Assembly: GCA_013396915.1 (NCBI GenBank)
Contig: VWZL01002010.1
Location: 124,001-188,000, forward strand
DNA length: 64,000 nt
Origin: Stercorarius parasiticus
Lineage: Eukaryota; Chordata; Aves; Charadriiformes; Stercorariidae
Direction of reading: 5' to 3'
Below are positions 12,101 through 25,560 of this stretch, piece after piece; positions within the stretch are counted from its first letter, which is position 1; each line of letters opens with the position of its first letter. The notes below the pieces were generated by a model. The model ran no database searches and was not told where the DNA came from. It saw only the letters and a list, made by a program, of their open reading frames with translations. The translations under genes were made by a program, and so were the position numbers.

Positions 12101-12914
12101 TCAAACTATTTTATCCAGAGACTTCTAAGATCTCAAATACACGCAATGAAGGGGAAAAAAAACCCAGAACATTTTGTGTATAGATGACCAGAAAAATCTG
12201 GCACTGATAAAAGGTTTTAGTTGCCTGTATTCACTCTGCATTACATTCAACGTCATTACTTCACGTGATTTCATAAAGGATAAGATACTTTTAGCCACAA
12301 AAAATATTTTTCTGTATTGGTGTAAACACCTTCCACTTTACTAAACAGCCTTCATATAAAACAGAACCCCCAGCAACTGCAAATACGGTGTCAATTTGAT
12401 AATTACCTATGTATTACTGCAATAAAATAGTATAAATATTACACAGGGTAGTGACTTCACATGTGCACACCTGCCAGTCAGTCAAAAATCCGTTGCCACA
12501 TTTCACCCACTATCAGAGCTGACAGAAGATCATACAATACACAAATCTCTATAGATACCCAGGCAAGTACTTATACATGTTTAAAACATTTGAGTTTTTT
12601 CTTTCTCTCTGGAAAAAAAATTTGCCACTATATAATTAAAGATAAAAACAGAGTTCGAGAGCAACAGGCCAGATGTTGATCTCTTGTGCCAGTGCAATGC
12701 AGGAATGCCACTCCAAAGCAAGAGTTTGGGTAAAGCTTTTGCAAGTTCAGGTAGATGTCCCTAAAATCACATAGCTATGTCCATTACAAGTTCCAAAAGA
12801 GACAGGCACAGTTACAAACCTGACATTGCAACCAGTCTTTGAGAGGAAATTCAGTGACACAGAAAAGCACGTTTGACAAGTACATACTGAGTTCTGCTAA
12901 GAAATGCATAGCTC
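9119..12914. other. Non-coding DNA, no gene recognised
   Basis: Unassigned AT-rich sequence. Apart from the G-rich motif at 9717-9752 I see no repeat, RNA gene or supported exon. A good acceptor-like TTTTTTTCAG ends at 9354, but the frame after it has no plausible donor and no family resemblance. Confidence 0.6.
9717..9752 (+). other. G-quadruplex-forming motif
   Basis: The plus strand reads G7, a 13-base spacer, G7, T, G4, A, G3. The last part alone (9737-9752) supplies four G3 runs with one-base loops, since the G7 can hold two runs. That fits the canonical G3+N1-7 rule. It lies in non-coding DNA with no visible promoter. Confidence 0.7.
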
Positions 12915-13007
12915 TGTGTGTGTGTGTCGTGTGTCTGGATTTATTTCTTTCTTTTTGGGTGGTTTTTTTTTCTTTATATTTATAGAAAGGTAAATAGATA
13001 GATAGAG
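12915..13007. repeat. Short TG and GATA simple repeats
   Basis: A TG dinucleotide run with one CG interruption lies at 12915-12934, a G/T-rich tract at about 12952-12971, and a short TAGA run at 12995-13007. The minus-strand open frame at 12784-13176 (130 codons) simply translates these repeats and is not a gene. Confidence 0.8.
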
Positions 13008-15690
13008 GATGAGAGTATACTGATGTAATTTCTCCCTTTCTAATACGAATTTTTATGCAACTACGTTTCCCCAGTACTGAACAGGGCGTTTGTTGCTTCA
13101 GCTTGCCCTGAGCAGTACATACAGCTTTGCTCCGGGGAAGTAGACTCCCGTTGCTTCTCAGTGATACCAATGTCACTTTACACTACCCTCACTGTAAAAA
13201 AAGCCCTTTAAGAAAGTTGAAATTACATTTACGTTTGCTGTAAAATCTCTTCCAGAGATTTATAAAATAATTTTCATAGACATAAGAATGAGAGCTGGTT
13301 TGTTGACTGGTGAAACTCATGTCAGAGCCACCTGACATCACCTAGAACAAGACTGTAGGCTGCTACTAGTAAACGTTAGAACAGCGGGAAAACCTCCTTT
13401 CTTAATGTATTTCTGCAATTATAGAGTGAGAGATGCAATCGGTACATTACTCCTTATGCAATACAGGGAATTCCATGGACAGAGAAAGAATGAGGCTTGG
13501 CTGTGAAAAAAGTTGTAAAAATTAGGGTTGGTGAATGCTACATTTTAGAAAAGTTTGTCTCCTAGGCTAAACACATAGTATAATGAGGAAAGATTTTCAT
13601 TTTTTGCATTCATAAGTTCTAAATGCAGTATTTATCATTTGCTAAATCACACTCATTTTTCTGCATTTTGCCAGCAGTTGCATCAATTGTCATTTAACTG
13701 CTCTAAATAATGTGTTCTCTTCCCTGCTGCATTAAACTATTTCTATCAAGGCTAATGATTTTCTGATTTCCACATGCCAGTGAGCTTGGCAGTAACAAAT
13801 GATGCCTCTCTTTTGCATGTTGCAAGTAGCTTAAATTATATTTTACATATCCATTTAAAGGATCATTAGTTAAGTTAATATCCTTGCTATTCAGGAGGAG
13901 CAAGCATTTTAGTAAAGGATAGTCTCACTACATATCCTCTGCTAGCTCTGAGTACATTTTGAATAGACTTGGCTTGTTAAACTCACACTCAGTGCATATG
14001 GAAAGGCTGTAGAAACCCTAAATATCTATTATGTTCCCAGTTATAGAGGCGTATTATCATTTTGATGTTCTTGTTACCCCTTGACTGCAAAACTATGCAT
14101 TTCAAAACAGAACCCATCAAAACTTTTGATGTATTTTTTTCTAAAGTATTATCTAAAAATAATCAAACAAAGCAAGCAGTAAGCAAAAAGTTGTGTAAGA
14201 TTAGGACGCTATAGAATTTCTGCAGGCAAATTGCAATCATAAAGGGACAAATTTACAGGCAAAGGCTTCGAAAATCAAAATCATGCCCCACATTTATTGG
14301 GGTATTCCCTTAAATTGTGTGTCATGACTGACTAAAACTCAAGGATATGTATGCATTATGCTAGGCAGTGTAATAAACTAGGCAGCAGTCTGCCAGTACA
14401 ACAGTAACAGCACTTGGTGATGTAATCATTTGACAAAATATGCATTCTAAAATTGGGGTCTATTTATTTCCACTGAAGAAGTTTCACAGGACATGGAATT
14501 ACCTTTTGTCTGAAATAAACCGCTTCCAATGCACTTTGTGACAATGGAATCTAAGGAATGTATTTTGGAGGTTTATACAAAGCAAATACAGCAAAATAAA
14601 TTTTCTCAGTAACCTAAAGTGAAAAGAATTCCATTCTGGTTCAGAAAAAAAAGGTTTTATTTAGCATTAAAATCTCCTTTAATCCCCTTTTACCAATGTA
14701 ACTCATGCAAACATTTTAAAAGGAAAAAGCCGCAAAGACTTCCAAAGTTGATAAAAATATTTTTTTCTTTAAACTTCTAAAATTCAACTTTTCAATTTTC
14801 CTAAGAGCTTAAAATCTAAATTGTCTTCGTCTACAAATATACTATTTGTTCCCCTTTCCCCATCATCAGCTGCAACCTCCATCCTTTTAATCCTAGAGAA
14901 AACGAAGGAAAAAGCTGACAGGGGCCGAGGTAGTATACAGAGGGAAATGGTATAAGCAAATATTCTCTAAAAAGTCAAATGCAGTGAGCAATTCCTTTCC
15001 CTTCCGCAGCATCCCCAGACAAGCAAAAAGTTCTGCTACTGCAGAGCTCGTTCTCTGTGATTCCCGCAAGGCACTTTTCTAGTTTCGGGGACTGATTATC
15101 AGGTTTTTATTCATCAACTATCTTCCATCTCAATGTATACAGATTCTATACATTCTTTTAACTTTAAAAAACAATCAACCAACCCACACAAAACTTAAAG
15201 AATCACAAACTTTGAGAAGTGACAGAGCTAAAGGAAGAGACCAAGCTGCTATAAGAGCCACGATTGCTCAGCTGAAAAAGGACTTGCTGTTGCAACTTCT
15301 GATTTCCACTGTTTGTTAATCTGGTTTTGATTATAACTTTGTCAAAGCATTTGTGCTGAACTTTTCAGGACTGGTAGGTGGTTCTACAACTTCCACAGTA
15401 TGTCAGGTAAATAGGCAGGTTTATGGAGTCCATTCTCTGCCAAGTACTACAGCACTGTTTCCAGAAATATGCTTCTAGTGATTAATCCAACCTAATATTT
15501 GATCGTGTAAGTGCCAGATTCTTCATTGTTCATAGACAATATATAATAAACTGTAATAAATATTATTCAACTGAGCTGCCCAAAACAGGAGAAATATTTG
15601 TTCAGTTTTCTTATTTTATGCTTTCAACACAGAATTTGAAACTCAAAACAAAGCACTCCTTTATAGAGATCACTCCGTATCTTCTCACTT
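13008..15690. other. Non-coding DNA, no feature recognised
   Basis: AT-rich unique-looking sequence with no supported exon, RNA gene or repeat. An A/C-rich tract at about 15163-15195 is a complement-strand counterpart of the T/G tracts seen elsewhere. Confidence 0.6.
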
Positions 15691-15699
15691 GTAGGTGAG

Positions 15700-16090
15700 G
15701 AAAGTAAACGACAAGTCCTGAGCACAACCGCAAGCTGCCCCCCAACCAGCTGCCCCCTTCCTCCAGCCCTGCTATGCACTCCTGTGGCTCAGTGGACACC
15801 CAGGTAAAATAAATCCCACACAAGCTTTTCTGGGCCCTCGTCACAGGAACACAAGGAGGCACGGACAAAGCTCATCTGCCAATGCATCCTGGCCCCCGCC
15901 GGCGCGGTTGCTGCACTCCCCCAGCCCCCAGCACCGCAGCGGCTCTGTCCCCCCGCCGGGCTGTGCCGGCAGAGCACCCACTGCCCCTCTCCCACAGCCT
16001 GTGCACAGGAAGAGATCCCCTCCCACCATACTCCTTGTCCCAAAACAGAATACACAACAAACACAAACCGCCCTCTGCTGCAGGTGCCGA
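15700..16090. other. GC-rich island without a recognisable gene
   Basis: A GC-rich patch in AT-rich surroundings, most extreme at 15885-15985, where I count about nine CpGs in roughly 100 bases. Several overlapping open frames exist on both strands (the longest 131 codons, minus strand 15789-16184). Open frames on both strands at once are expected from GC-rich sequence poor in stop codons, and none resembles a known protein. It may be a small CpG-rich regulatory element, an insulator (it holds a CTCF-like site) or the decayed end of a CpG-rich repeat. No transcription start signal is evident. Confidence 0.5.
16068..16081 (-). promoter_or_regulatory. CTCF-like binding motif
   Basis: On the minus strand GCAGCAGAGGGCGG matches the CTCF core consensus CCASYAGRKGGCRS at 13 of 14 positions, missing only the first C. 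CTCF is the vertebrate insulator and loop-anchor protein. The site sits at the edge of a GC-rich island in an otherwise AT-rich region, a typical setting. Motif matches alone over-predict binding, so occupancy is unproven. Confidence 0.45.
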
Positions 16091-16129
16091 GAAATGCAAT
16101 GACTGGCGAACCCTTGCCAATTTTGCCAT

Positions 16130-19100
16130 CCATCAGGTTTTGACAATTCCATTGAAGTGACACTGACTGGTACGCTTGAACCAACTTTCATCTTATTTCA
16201 GTTTATTTAAAAAAAATAAGCCTTTTTCACCAATACCCAATTTTAATATATCTTTGGTTTTGCAGGTTATAAAACACCTAATTTAAATTAAAACTCAAAA
16301 TTCAAGTGGACTGAAAAAAGGACCAGTACAATGCAAACTCCTCTCCTTAGGAAACATACAACCGGGAATGTCAGCTGAAGCTCCCTCCCATTCGTAAGAT
16401 TGATTTTCTTGGTGAGTGCACAAAACAGCTAAGGCAGTCTCCTAAATATTTACCCACAAGTGATCTTAATCTATTATGGCTAACACATCTGACTAACCGC
16501 CATTTGACAACTGCTGATTTATTACAAGAAGCGGTATCCCGGCTGTAGCCTCTGTGCAAGATTTGACAGTCAGCATCTCTGACATACTACTTGCTGACAA
16601 CGTATCTCTCTTGCTTCACATGCACCTTGTTTCTTAGAGCAAATATTTAACCCATGTAACTGTGTACAAAATTGTAGTTGGACGTGGGCAACATATAGCC
16701 CCTAAATACCAAGTAAAAGGCATTAATCGACATATTTTAATCTCTGAAAGACTTGATCGGTAACAGAGTATAGAGCCTTTCCATGTTCCTGTGAAATGAA
16801 TTTCAGAAGGCCGTTCCCAAATGCTCATATTAGACTGTGTCACAGGTGGAATTTACTGTAATTTTTGCAGATCCTGTCCAGATGAAAGGAAAGCTTGACT
16901 GGCTTAGAGACTCCAAAACATCTCCTCTCCGAGACCTTACTGGACTATGTGCCGAGGCAAACTCAGGGGCAGCGTAAGGCAGTTTGCATTGCTCCTTGTC
17001 CCTTCCCACCCACAAATAATTGTTCTACAGACCCATCTGCTCACACCTTTTGTGGGTGATCTTAGAGCTGATGAAAATTCAGACCACCAACAGATACTAT
17101 ATTCTCTGGTTTTAGTACTAATAGGACGCAAAATATTTCCCCTCATATAATATGGGGCTTCCTGAGCACATTCAGGTCAGTTTAGGGTGTTCCTGCCAAG
17201 AGCCTCATAGCCCAGCGCTGGCTGCCAGCTTATACAGGACAAGGCTCTGCACCAGCCAGCCCACCACGAGTAAGAGAAAAAGACATGCGTGAGTATAGCT
17301 CTGCTCACAGAAACACCAGAATTAATTCAAAAGTGCTTTAACTAGGGTGTCTCATAGCTTCCGTTTCTGGCTCACATGATGCCTTACCCTTTCCGCCCAG
17401 ACTCGGGAGCAACAAAACACAGTACTTAGAAACCACATTGCTGCCATTACTATACTGCAGTATTTTTTCCACAGACCCACTATAGTCCTCACATTTTCAA
17501 ATATTCAGGAAAAGTAACTGTTTCTCAAAAACACACTGCTTGACCCTCCTTTAAAGTAACTGGCTATGCATCCACATTACTCTGGGCAGCTTTGAAGTAT
17601 TTCTGAATCCAAAATGCAAATTAAATCCGGAGCTTTCTTTCCAGTTTATTCACAAAAAGATACAGCTCATGCACAAGGAAGTCAAATAAGCACGCCTGTC
17701 TTTCAGCATTACACTTTACATCTTGAATTAAATGTCTGAAATTAAGAAAATTAGTTCCCTCAGGTACAAACCACAGGCTTTTATTTTCTGTCAAGTAGCC
17801 ACAGAAAAAGGACAAGCCTTGTTAAATCATTGTTGTAATCATAGCATGTGTTCTCACTACAGATTTCTTAGCACATAGAATCTATAGCTTTCAAAAAAAG
17901 ACAATATTAAACACAAGATATATCCTATCTAGTCACCAGGGAAGATATGTATACTTGTACGGCACATTGGCTGGCCTTTTTAAGTTAACTGAGATAGACT
18001 TAAAGTTTTCACATACATCATTAGTCCCTTCATTCTTTATACACCTTGTTTATAACTAAATTACTTCATTTTTTCCACAACTCCCACTATTGGTATTGTA
18101 TTGGTAACAGCTGTGTAAACAAAACGTCACCATTTTAACTATTCCATACAATTCTCCCATAGGAATAAATAAGACAGTGGTTAAAATGCTTGTAGCAATT
18201 TATGAATCTAAATCCTTGATAGGGACAGAAATGTAAACACAACCTCACTGCCTCTGCCACCCCTGGTTTGGAGGTTTACCAATGCAGTTTCTGCTGGACC
18301 TGTCTGTTCCTGCCTATGACACCCCCACACAAACACGGACATCAAAACCTTTGCTAATTGAGGGTTGTGTTTCCTCTGCTGGAAAGCCAGCACACGTTGC
18401 TCCACTTTTATGCAGGGTACTAGATCCCCCTGCACCCTGCCACATTACAGGAATACAGCAAAATGACTGATTTGATGCACAGCACAAGGCTTGCTGCCTT
18501 TTAAATTGCTAATTCCCCTGTTCAGTAGGGTCCCACCGTTTCTGTTCTAACAAGTTTACCTGTGCTTCAGTCAACTATACAGCAAGTTCTCAAAATTTTA
18601 ACTTTTCTCAACAGCTTCAAAAACTTAGGCAGGCTAATTCCCTAGAGTACTATCACTGAAGAGTCCCTCCACCTTCATCTATGTAATTAGGTCACAACGT
18701 AATAATTCTTTCAGTACTTATGATAATCAAGGGCAAATTGGGTATCTAGCAAGATACGCTGGTCAGAGACAGTTGTCCTTGATTATTTTGAATGTAAATC
18801 AGTACAAAATGTATTATGAACGCAATGCACTTGAAAAACCACTAGCATTTTCTAACATGTTCTTAGGTGGCATTCAACATTTACCTCCAAATGGAGGAAA
18901 CAGAACGAAGAATGATTTTTATTTTTTTTTTTGGTCTCAGAAATGAACAAAGCCAGTGTACAGAAACTGTAATAAGGAATTATCATAACCTGAGGGAATC
19001 TATTAAATTTCAATTAAGAGTATAAACTTCAGGCTATAAAACTGAAAGGGACAAACATCCCTTCAGATCAGAATGAAAGACATCTTTAAAAATCAGATCC

Positions 19101-22100
19101 TAAAGGACTAGATAGATTAAATCGCTGCATAAGCTCAAAAATCCCAATTCACAACCAGCAGTAAATAGAGCTAGTCTAATTTATTCATGGTGTATTCTAC
19201 TATATTCAATAGAATACAACGTTATTTTGCTGTGTTGAGTTATAACCCACTACTCACAGAGGTAGCTTTTGATTTCATTTCCATTGCCTTGGTCAAACAT
19301 GGCTGAGGACCCAACAAGGCTGTGTCAGACGCTGATTGATTCATTTGAGACTGGAAGATAATAGAAACTGCTCAAACTGACTGCAAGAAAAAGAAATCTG
19401 AATTGGGACGTTAGGCAAATTGCAAACCAGCTTTGTAACCTTAATTTTAAAAATTAGTTTAACATTAGAGAAACACGAGGATTTTAGTTCAAAATTTTCA
19501 CATAAGCTTACCACAGCCCATTACAATTTATCTGTTGGATTAATATTCTTTAAATTTTGTGGAGATTAGAGGCTATACGAAGCCTATAAAACTGGAAGTT
19601 AAAAAGGCATATTCTAGACATTCATTTATCGTTTATTCATTGAAGAAGCTCAATTTCTTTGATGCCATGTGTGTGTTTTCCAATGAGTAGAAGGACCTCA
19701 TTTAACACGCTGTCTTCATACAGTCTTTTTAGTAAACTATTGCTGATTTAAGCCCTCAAAGTCAAGATAATGCAATTAGAGCATGAGTAAAGGAATAAGA
19801 GCAGCAGCATAGCTTTCTGTCACTAGATGGTCATGTATATAAAACACAAGTGACAACAATCATTGAGTATATCTGCAGCGCACAACTAAGTTGAGCATAA
19901 AGGTGTGTGAGCTACTGTGGATGGCTCAGAGCAGTATTACAGTGTTGGCAGCGAGCGCTACAGATGGCAAATATACGATATAAACACACCTTATTCTTTA
20001 AATATTGATAGTGAGGGAAGGGATCGTTTCCTACCTCTGTCCTGTTCCTGCACCTTAACCTCCAGCTCTCTCATTTTATCAAGTCATGTAAGAGATTAGT
20101 GTTTACAAGAGGTCTCTCAAGGGGGCATAAGGAAAAGAGGATAAATTGGACAGCTTGGCATAAAGACATCCCGCCTTTGAAGTTGTCTATGAGATGAAGC
20201 TCACTCTCATGTATTTTTAACAGCAGGTTTGGTACCACAACACAGCACATATGCAAACAAAAGAAACTAAAACTGGAATTAAACAGGAAATCAAACATAA
20301 ACACTATCAATAAATAAAGACTGAAGTACCAAAAAGTCACAATAGTAGTTTTCTTGAATTCCATTAAATTGTAGATTTCTGCTTTGAGGACTGTTTAACT
20401 TGACAGACAATGCAAATCCTGCTATGAAAGGTGAACAACTGAGACACAAGGTAAAGAGTACATTGTCTTTTATGACAGTTTACTACTTATGGATCTGATA
20501 TTTAGGGGACAAATTTAAAATAAAGACTTACATTTTATAACTAAAATAAATAATATATAGCAAACATAATAATGCTTTGTAAGTAAATGTTACTGACATC
20601 ATTATCCATACTTGTCTTACACATGAAAATTAACATGAATGTTGTTAGGAATAACACCAGCCATGCAGCAACTCCAAAGAATGCTATTTGCTAGAAATTA
20701 ATAAATTTATCATATACTGGGTTCCCTTGTCATACCTTCAGGGTAGACTGCATAGAAGGACATTAAAACACTAAGGGAGTCAATGAAATTGCTCCACACA
20801 CAAAAAAGCTAGTTATTTTGGCTTTCCTAATAATAGGGCCTAATGTACTTCGGCCGTTTCTCTCTGCTATGGTTGACACCCAAGCACAGGGAACCCTCAC
20901 ATTCCTCGGTGACTGCGTCCCATGAGGCAGCCAACACAGCCAGCTGGGGAGAGTCTCGCAGCCTTGGTCCAGGCACAATCAGAAACCGCTGATTATTGCT
21001 AAACCATTCTCACTTGCTAACGATTGATCCAGAATAGTTCCAACCTCTTGGCCCATAACAATAGTTTCTGTATGACGCTGTCAGTCCCCTGCACCACCGG
21101 GGCCTATAAGAAGTATGAACTGCAGCATATGCAATGCATTTTAGGAACTAGATTGATTGTTAGGTCAGGAACCCTGCTGCAGACTAACGCCTACAATGTA
21201 CGCTTAACTAAATAGTCTTTCTTTCCTAAGAACGTATCCGTACTTATCAGTTAGTTTAAGACACTTCCTGGGTGTTTAGGGTTTGTGGGGCTTTTTTTTG
21301 AACTTCATATATCTGAGTTCTTTTAAACTCTGTGTATGTTTCAATGCTTGTGCTATCAGCAGTGTCCTCCTTTTTTATTGTATAGCAATTGCCAATTTAC
21401 AGCCACCTCCTTTCTCACCTTTGCTCTACAATCAAGGTATCACTATTCTGGGTTTTTTCTGACAGCTAACGTGACCACTTTAACATAGGTGACTATGTTT
21501 ACATTTATTATTTCCTCTACCACTCTTTTGCTTCACTGCCATAGAAAAGAACACTTGAACATTTCCATGGAAAAAAAACGTGCAGGTGAATTAATCTAAA
21601 TAATTTTGTGAGATTTTTTTTTCACTGTTTTTTACACATTCCCAAGATTTTTATGTGTGTATATATACAGATGAAATATACAGCTGACATACATTAAACC
21701 AATGCCTAAATAACATACATTACTTTGCTACACCATATTTTAACACAAATACTAAAAATTGCCTTCTAGACACATTATAGGCAATTCTTAAGCTTCTTTT
21801 ACACCCTGCTGGGTGTATGGTGTGCCTATGGTTTTAAACACGGCACTGTACCTGTGGCCTGATAAATTCCAAATTAAAGTGTATGGTCCTTCCTTTTCCT
21901 GCACCGCCAGGGGAGGGAAAACCACAGCTCCAGATGCTTGAATAAGCAGTACAAACACTGCGTCCCCCTGGTCCTAGCTCAAGAGCTACAGTTTGAGGGC
22001 CAGAACTAAACATCCAAAAAGGCTAATTCTGAAAAAAATTACTTTCTGGGAGCTGTAACCCCACAACCCACCTAGCTATGGTTGACTCTGAACACGCGCA

Positions 22101-22417
22101 AACACATGTCCAGCCTGTGAGCTGAGAACAAGGATACAGCCCATAGTCTTCAGCTCCACATGCCAATTATACCGACACCACTATCCAATGACTGGATGAA
22201 AAATAAGAACTGTAGGCACAAGAAATAGGCCAAATGTTGAACTTGAATGTTGCTCTCTGATTCACAGTCTTTATCTTGCAAATGGTTTCATGGAACCTTT
22301 TTAATCATTACCGTTACAGTTCTCCATTTTAACTGTCCTAAAACATGCTGTATGAGGATGACTTTTCTATTCATGGTGATGTAAAAGCCCTTCCACTGAT
22401 TATTAAAAAAATTAGAA
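16130..22417. other. Non-coding DNA, no feature recognised
   Basis: Unassigned sequence of ordinary AT-rich complexity. Both strands carry only short open frames, including overlapping ones at 16830-17150 with no recognisable product. A G/T-rich tract lies at about 21275-21298. No clear transposon, RNA gene or exon was seen. Confidence 0.6.
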
Positions 22418-22441
22418 ATCTGTAAATCAATCTGTAAATCA
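22418..22441. repeat. Perfect 12-bp tandem duplication
   Basis: ATCTGTAAATCA occurs twice in direct succession without a mismatch. With only two copies it looks like a recent slippage or small duplication event. Confidence 0.9.
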
Positions 22442-25400
22442 ATTTTTGGTGTCATTTTAAAATATTCATACAACTGTGTATTAACATTATAAGAAAAGGA
22501 AATACAAGTCATAATTGAAACAGACAACAGTAAGATTAGCAATGTAATTCAGCTACTGAAAGACCTTATTCCATACTTTCAGATTAGTGAGGAATTGCTG
22601 CTTCCATATATACAAGCTTTCCTCCTACTAGAGAATTTTCCAATGTGCCAGAAATAAAACACCTTTTAATGGTGGTCCTATTTTAAAAATTTGGGTGGTC
22701 TTTAATACCTCCTTTTGCTTATTCTGTATAATTAGGGAATGGAGGAGCATGAGGCGAAGACAATACAAAGTAGAATGGCTGCAGGCACTTTCTCTATGGC
22801 CCCAGAGTAAAAATATGGAAAAGTAAGCAGGTGGGATGCAAAAGTAATGACAATACTGTAAGGATGAATCTGAAATACAACAACATACACTTACGTTGGA
22901 GAGTGACTAACCAGGATTTGGAGGGTCTGCACGTGTAAATGAGAAACAGCAAAGGTCACCAAGCTGACTGGTATTAAGCAGTACCGTATTTATGTGGTGT
23001 TCTCTGGTGCAATGCATTAACTGAGTTGAAACACCTTGAGAATGTTGATAGTGGCAACTGGACCGGAGTAAGAGTTTGTGATGCCGTGCCATGTAAAGTG
23101 GATCTAGCAGCTAAGACCTCTGTTAGCTTAGGGAATCTCTGGACTCTGTTTCAATCCATTCACAGCAGAGACGTGTCTGTAGATCGCATCGTCAAGAAGT
23201 TTCTGACGAAATCCTTATTTTTAATGTATGAATATATCTACAGACTATGGACAGAAATGAGAATATTAAGTGCCCAAGTGATGGCCATAACCAGAGAAAA
23301 ACTGTATCATTAAAAAAAAAAGACTTGCACCATAGTACTTAAAAAGAACTTCAGTACAGAAATACCACTTTCAATATATCTAATATAAATGGTAGCAGAG
23401 CTTCATGCAGAATCTACCAGTACAGTTAATAGATATTCAGATTCTCCTGTCTATCAAATGGCTACTCCTTGAGTTAGACTTCCCTTTTTCAAATAGGACT
23501 CTCTCACATCTGAAGAAACATGAACTGCATAGCTAAGTGCTAAGTAGAACTAAAAATACAAAAAATAATTGCAGGTAAACAAATTCCAAAGTTCAGGTTT
23601 TGCATGCTCAAGGGCAAAGTGATGGATTAAATCTGACAAATTTCAGCTTTAATGTCTTTCCTCTCAAAAGCCCTTATTATTCTACCAATATTGATAGAGA
23701 CAGCATCTTGAATGACATGCTTATCAGAGAGATTAGGTAGCGTCTGTGAACCTTTCTCCTGAAGGGTAAATGTCACCATGAGCTATTATTTGCAAAATAT
23801 ATGAGGAAATGAGAAATTAGAGTTTCTTCAATAGTTTTTGAAAAATGATTTTTTTGGCTGCCATTCACATTTGATTTAAATATGTAGACATGCAGCATAA
23901 ATGGTCAGAAGCATTAATCGTTATTCAATTACCAGCTGTTTTTGTATTCAACCAAATCTACTGTTGATTACAAATGCTGTAGTAGTAGTAAGTAACAATG
24001 TCGTCAATTACAATGTTTGTAGGTTTTACAATACGGTGCGCAGCTGAAGATTTTAATCTTCATTAACACAGATGCATAAAAAGTTGAAAAGGAGAATTTC
24101 TCATTTCACTTATTCCTGTTAACATTTGTCCACGTGGAAAAAGCTTGAAGGAATCACACTGCAAGGATAAATACTGGAAAACCAAACACAGTCTTGAGCT
24201 ATGACAGTCTGAAAAAAATATGGAAAGGAAAAATCTGTTCAACATAATGTATATGGGAAGAAGTTTCAAACAATATTTACATGGCAAGGTTTTCACCCCA
24301 AACCTGACTAAAATAAAAGACAACATGTAAATTTTTGTAAAATTGGTAAATGAAGGCTTTGTTGCACATGAAGAAACAATGAATAGTCTCCGAACCACAG
24401 CCTGGGCAAATTATAACTGTGGATTAGAAGTTGTTCTGTTCCAGTAAGTGTTCTAATCAGCGTGAGCTGGTGCAGAGAACAGGAAAAAGGAGCTGTAGCA
24501 CGCAAAGACTTTGGCCTTCTTTTTGTACTTCCTTCCTGGACAATTCTGATGATGAATATAATCAGATTGTGGCTCTGTCAGTTGCACAGGATGGCAATCT
24601 GCCTGTTAATTTTCCATTATAACCTCCATTTTGCCATATTATTCTATTTTCTACAATTACTGCACGTTTGATGGTAGTTCCACAGAAAATATACAATACC
24701 GACACATACTGATGAAGCACATGTAGTTTCCTATCTACAAGAGTCTCGGGAGTCTACATCACACTCTTGGGAGTTATAGCCAATGCCAAGACTCATTGAA
24801 CCATAAGATCCTGTGATCACTGTTACCCATCTGCTCCAATATCCATGCGGCAGTTAAGGTCACAGCAATCTACCAGTGAATAACAGAGAAGGAGGTGTGT
24901 ACACAAGAGCAGTGACAAAAATGGGATGGACTATGAGCTACTCATTAGCAACACAACAGGCACATGAAGGGAAACAACGTCTGAAAACATGCAGCAGAAT
25001 AACGTATTAAAAAAAAAAAAAAAGAGGCACAAAGGTGGAAGGAAGCCAACATTACTAGTATAGGCAGACTGGAAAATGGGGCTGAAGTGAAGGAGAGCAA
25101 CAACCTCTGCAGCATCACCTCACCGGGATGCAGTAAAAAACATTGTTTTAAAATTAATTAATTCCTAACGGTTAGGGACCAAAGTTTTTGAGATACTGTT
25201 TTTGTGGACCCCAGTGGTAAGGGGGAACAGCATAATATGAAGAAAAAGTCACCCAGTGAGACAAAAGCAAAAACTCACTTTGCACGTTCTAGCTCAAACC
25301 GCAGGCACTGCTGGAAAGCACCCATCCTGTCAGAGTCTGTGTTTGACACTGTCCCCAAGATAGCTGCTGTCTGGTGGGTGCCCAGCGGCTGCTCAGCACT

Positions 25401-25560
25401 GCCGTACAGTAAGAGCAGAAGGCATCATTTCTGTTTCTCCATTTCAGAATGGCTTCTAAAATGTTTTGCTGTAGAGAAAATTACTTTCACGCTACCGTAA
25501 ACACTCACTGAAGAACATCGACAGCACAGCTTGCAGTCAGAGAGAAGAGTGACGCAGCCC
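22442..25560. other. Non-coding DNA, no feature recognised
   Basis: No family resemblance in any open frame and no clear interspersed repeat. A run of 15 A at 25009-25023 is not preceded by a recognisable retroposed sequence, so I do not call a processed pseudogene. Confidence 0.55.

Noticed and set aside
12784..13176. 130-codon minus-strand open frame
   Set aside because: It runs through TG, G/T and GATA simple repeats, and the translation is low-complexity there with no family resemblance.
13520..13535. TTAGGG word, possible interstitial telomere repeat
   Set aside because: A single copy, not an array.
15789..16184. 131-codon minus-strand open frame with several overlapping frames on both strands
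   Set aside because: Frames are open on both strands at once because the patch is GC-rich and poor in stop codons. No frame resembles a protein family.
25009..25023. A15 run that might end a processed pseudogene
   Set aside because: The sequence before it matches no gene I know, and no target-site duplication is visible.
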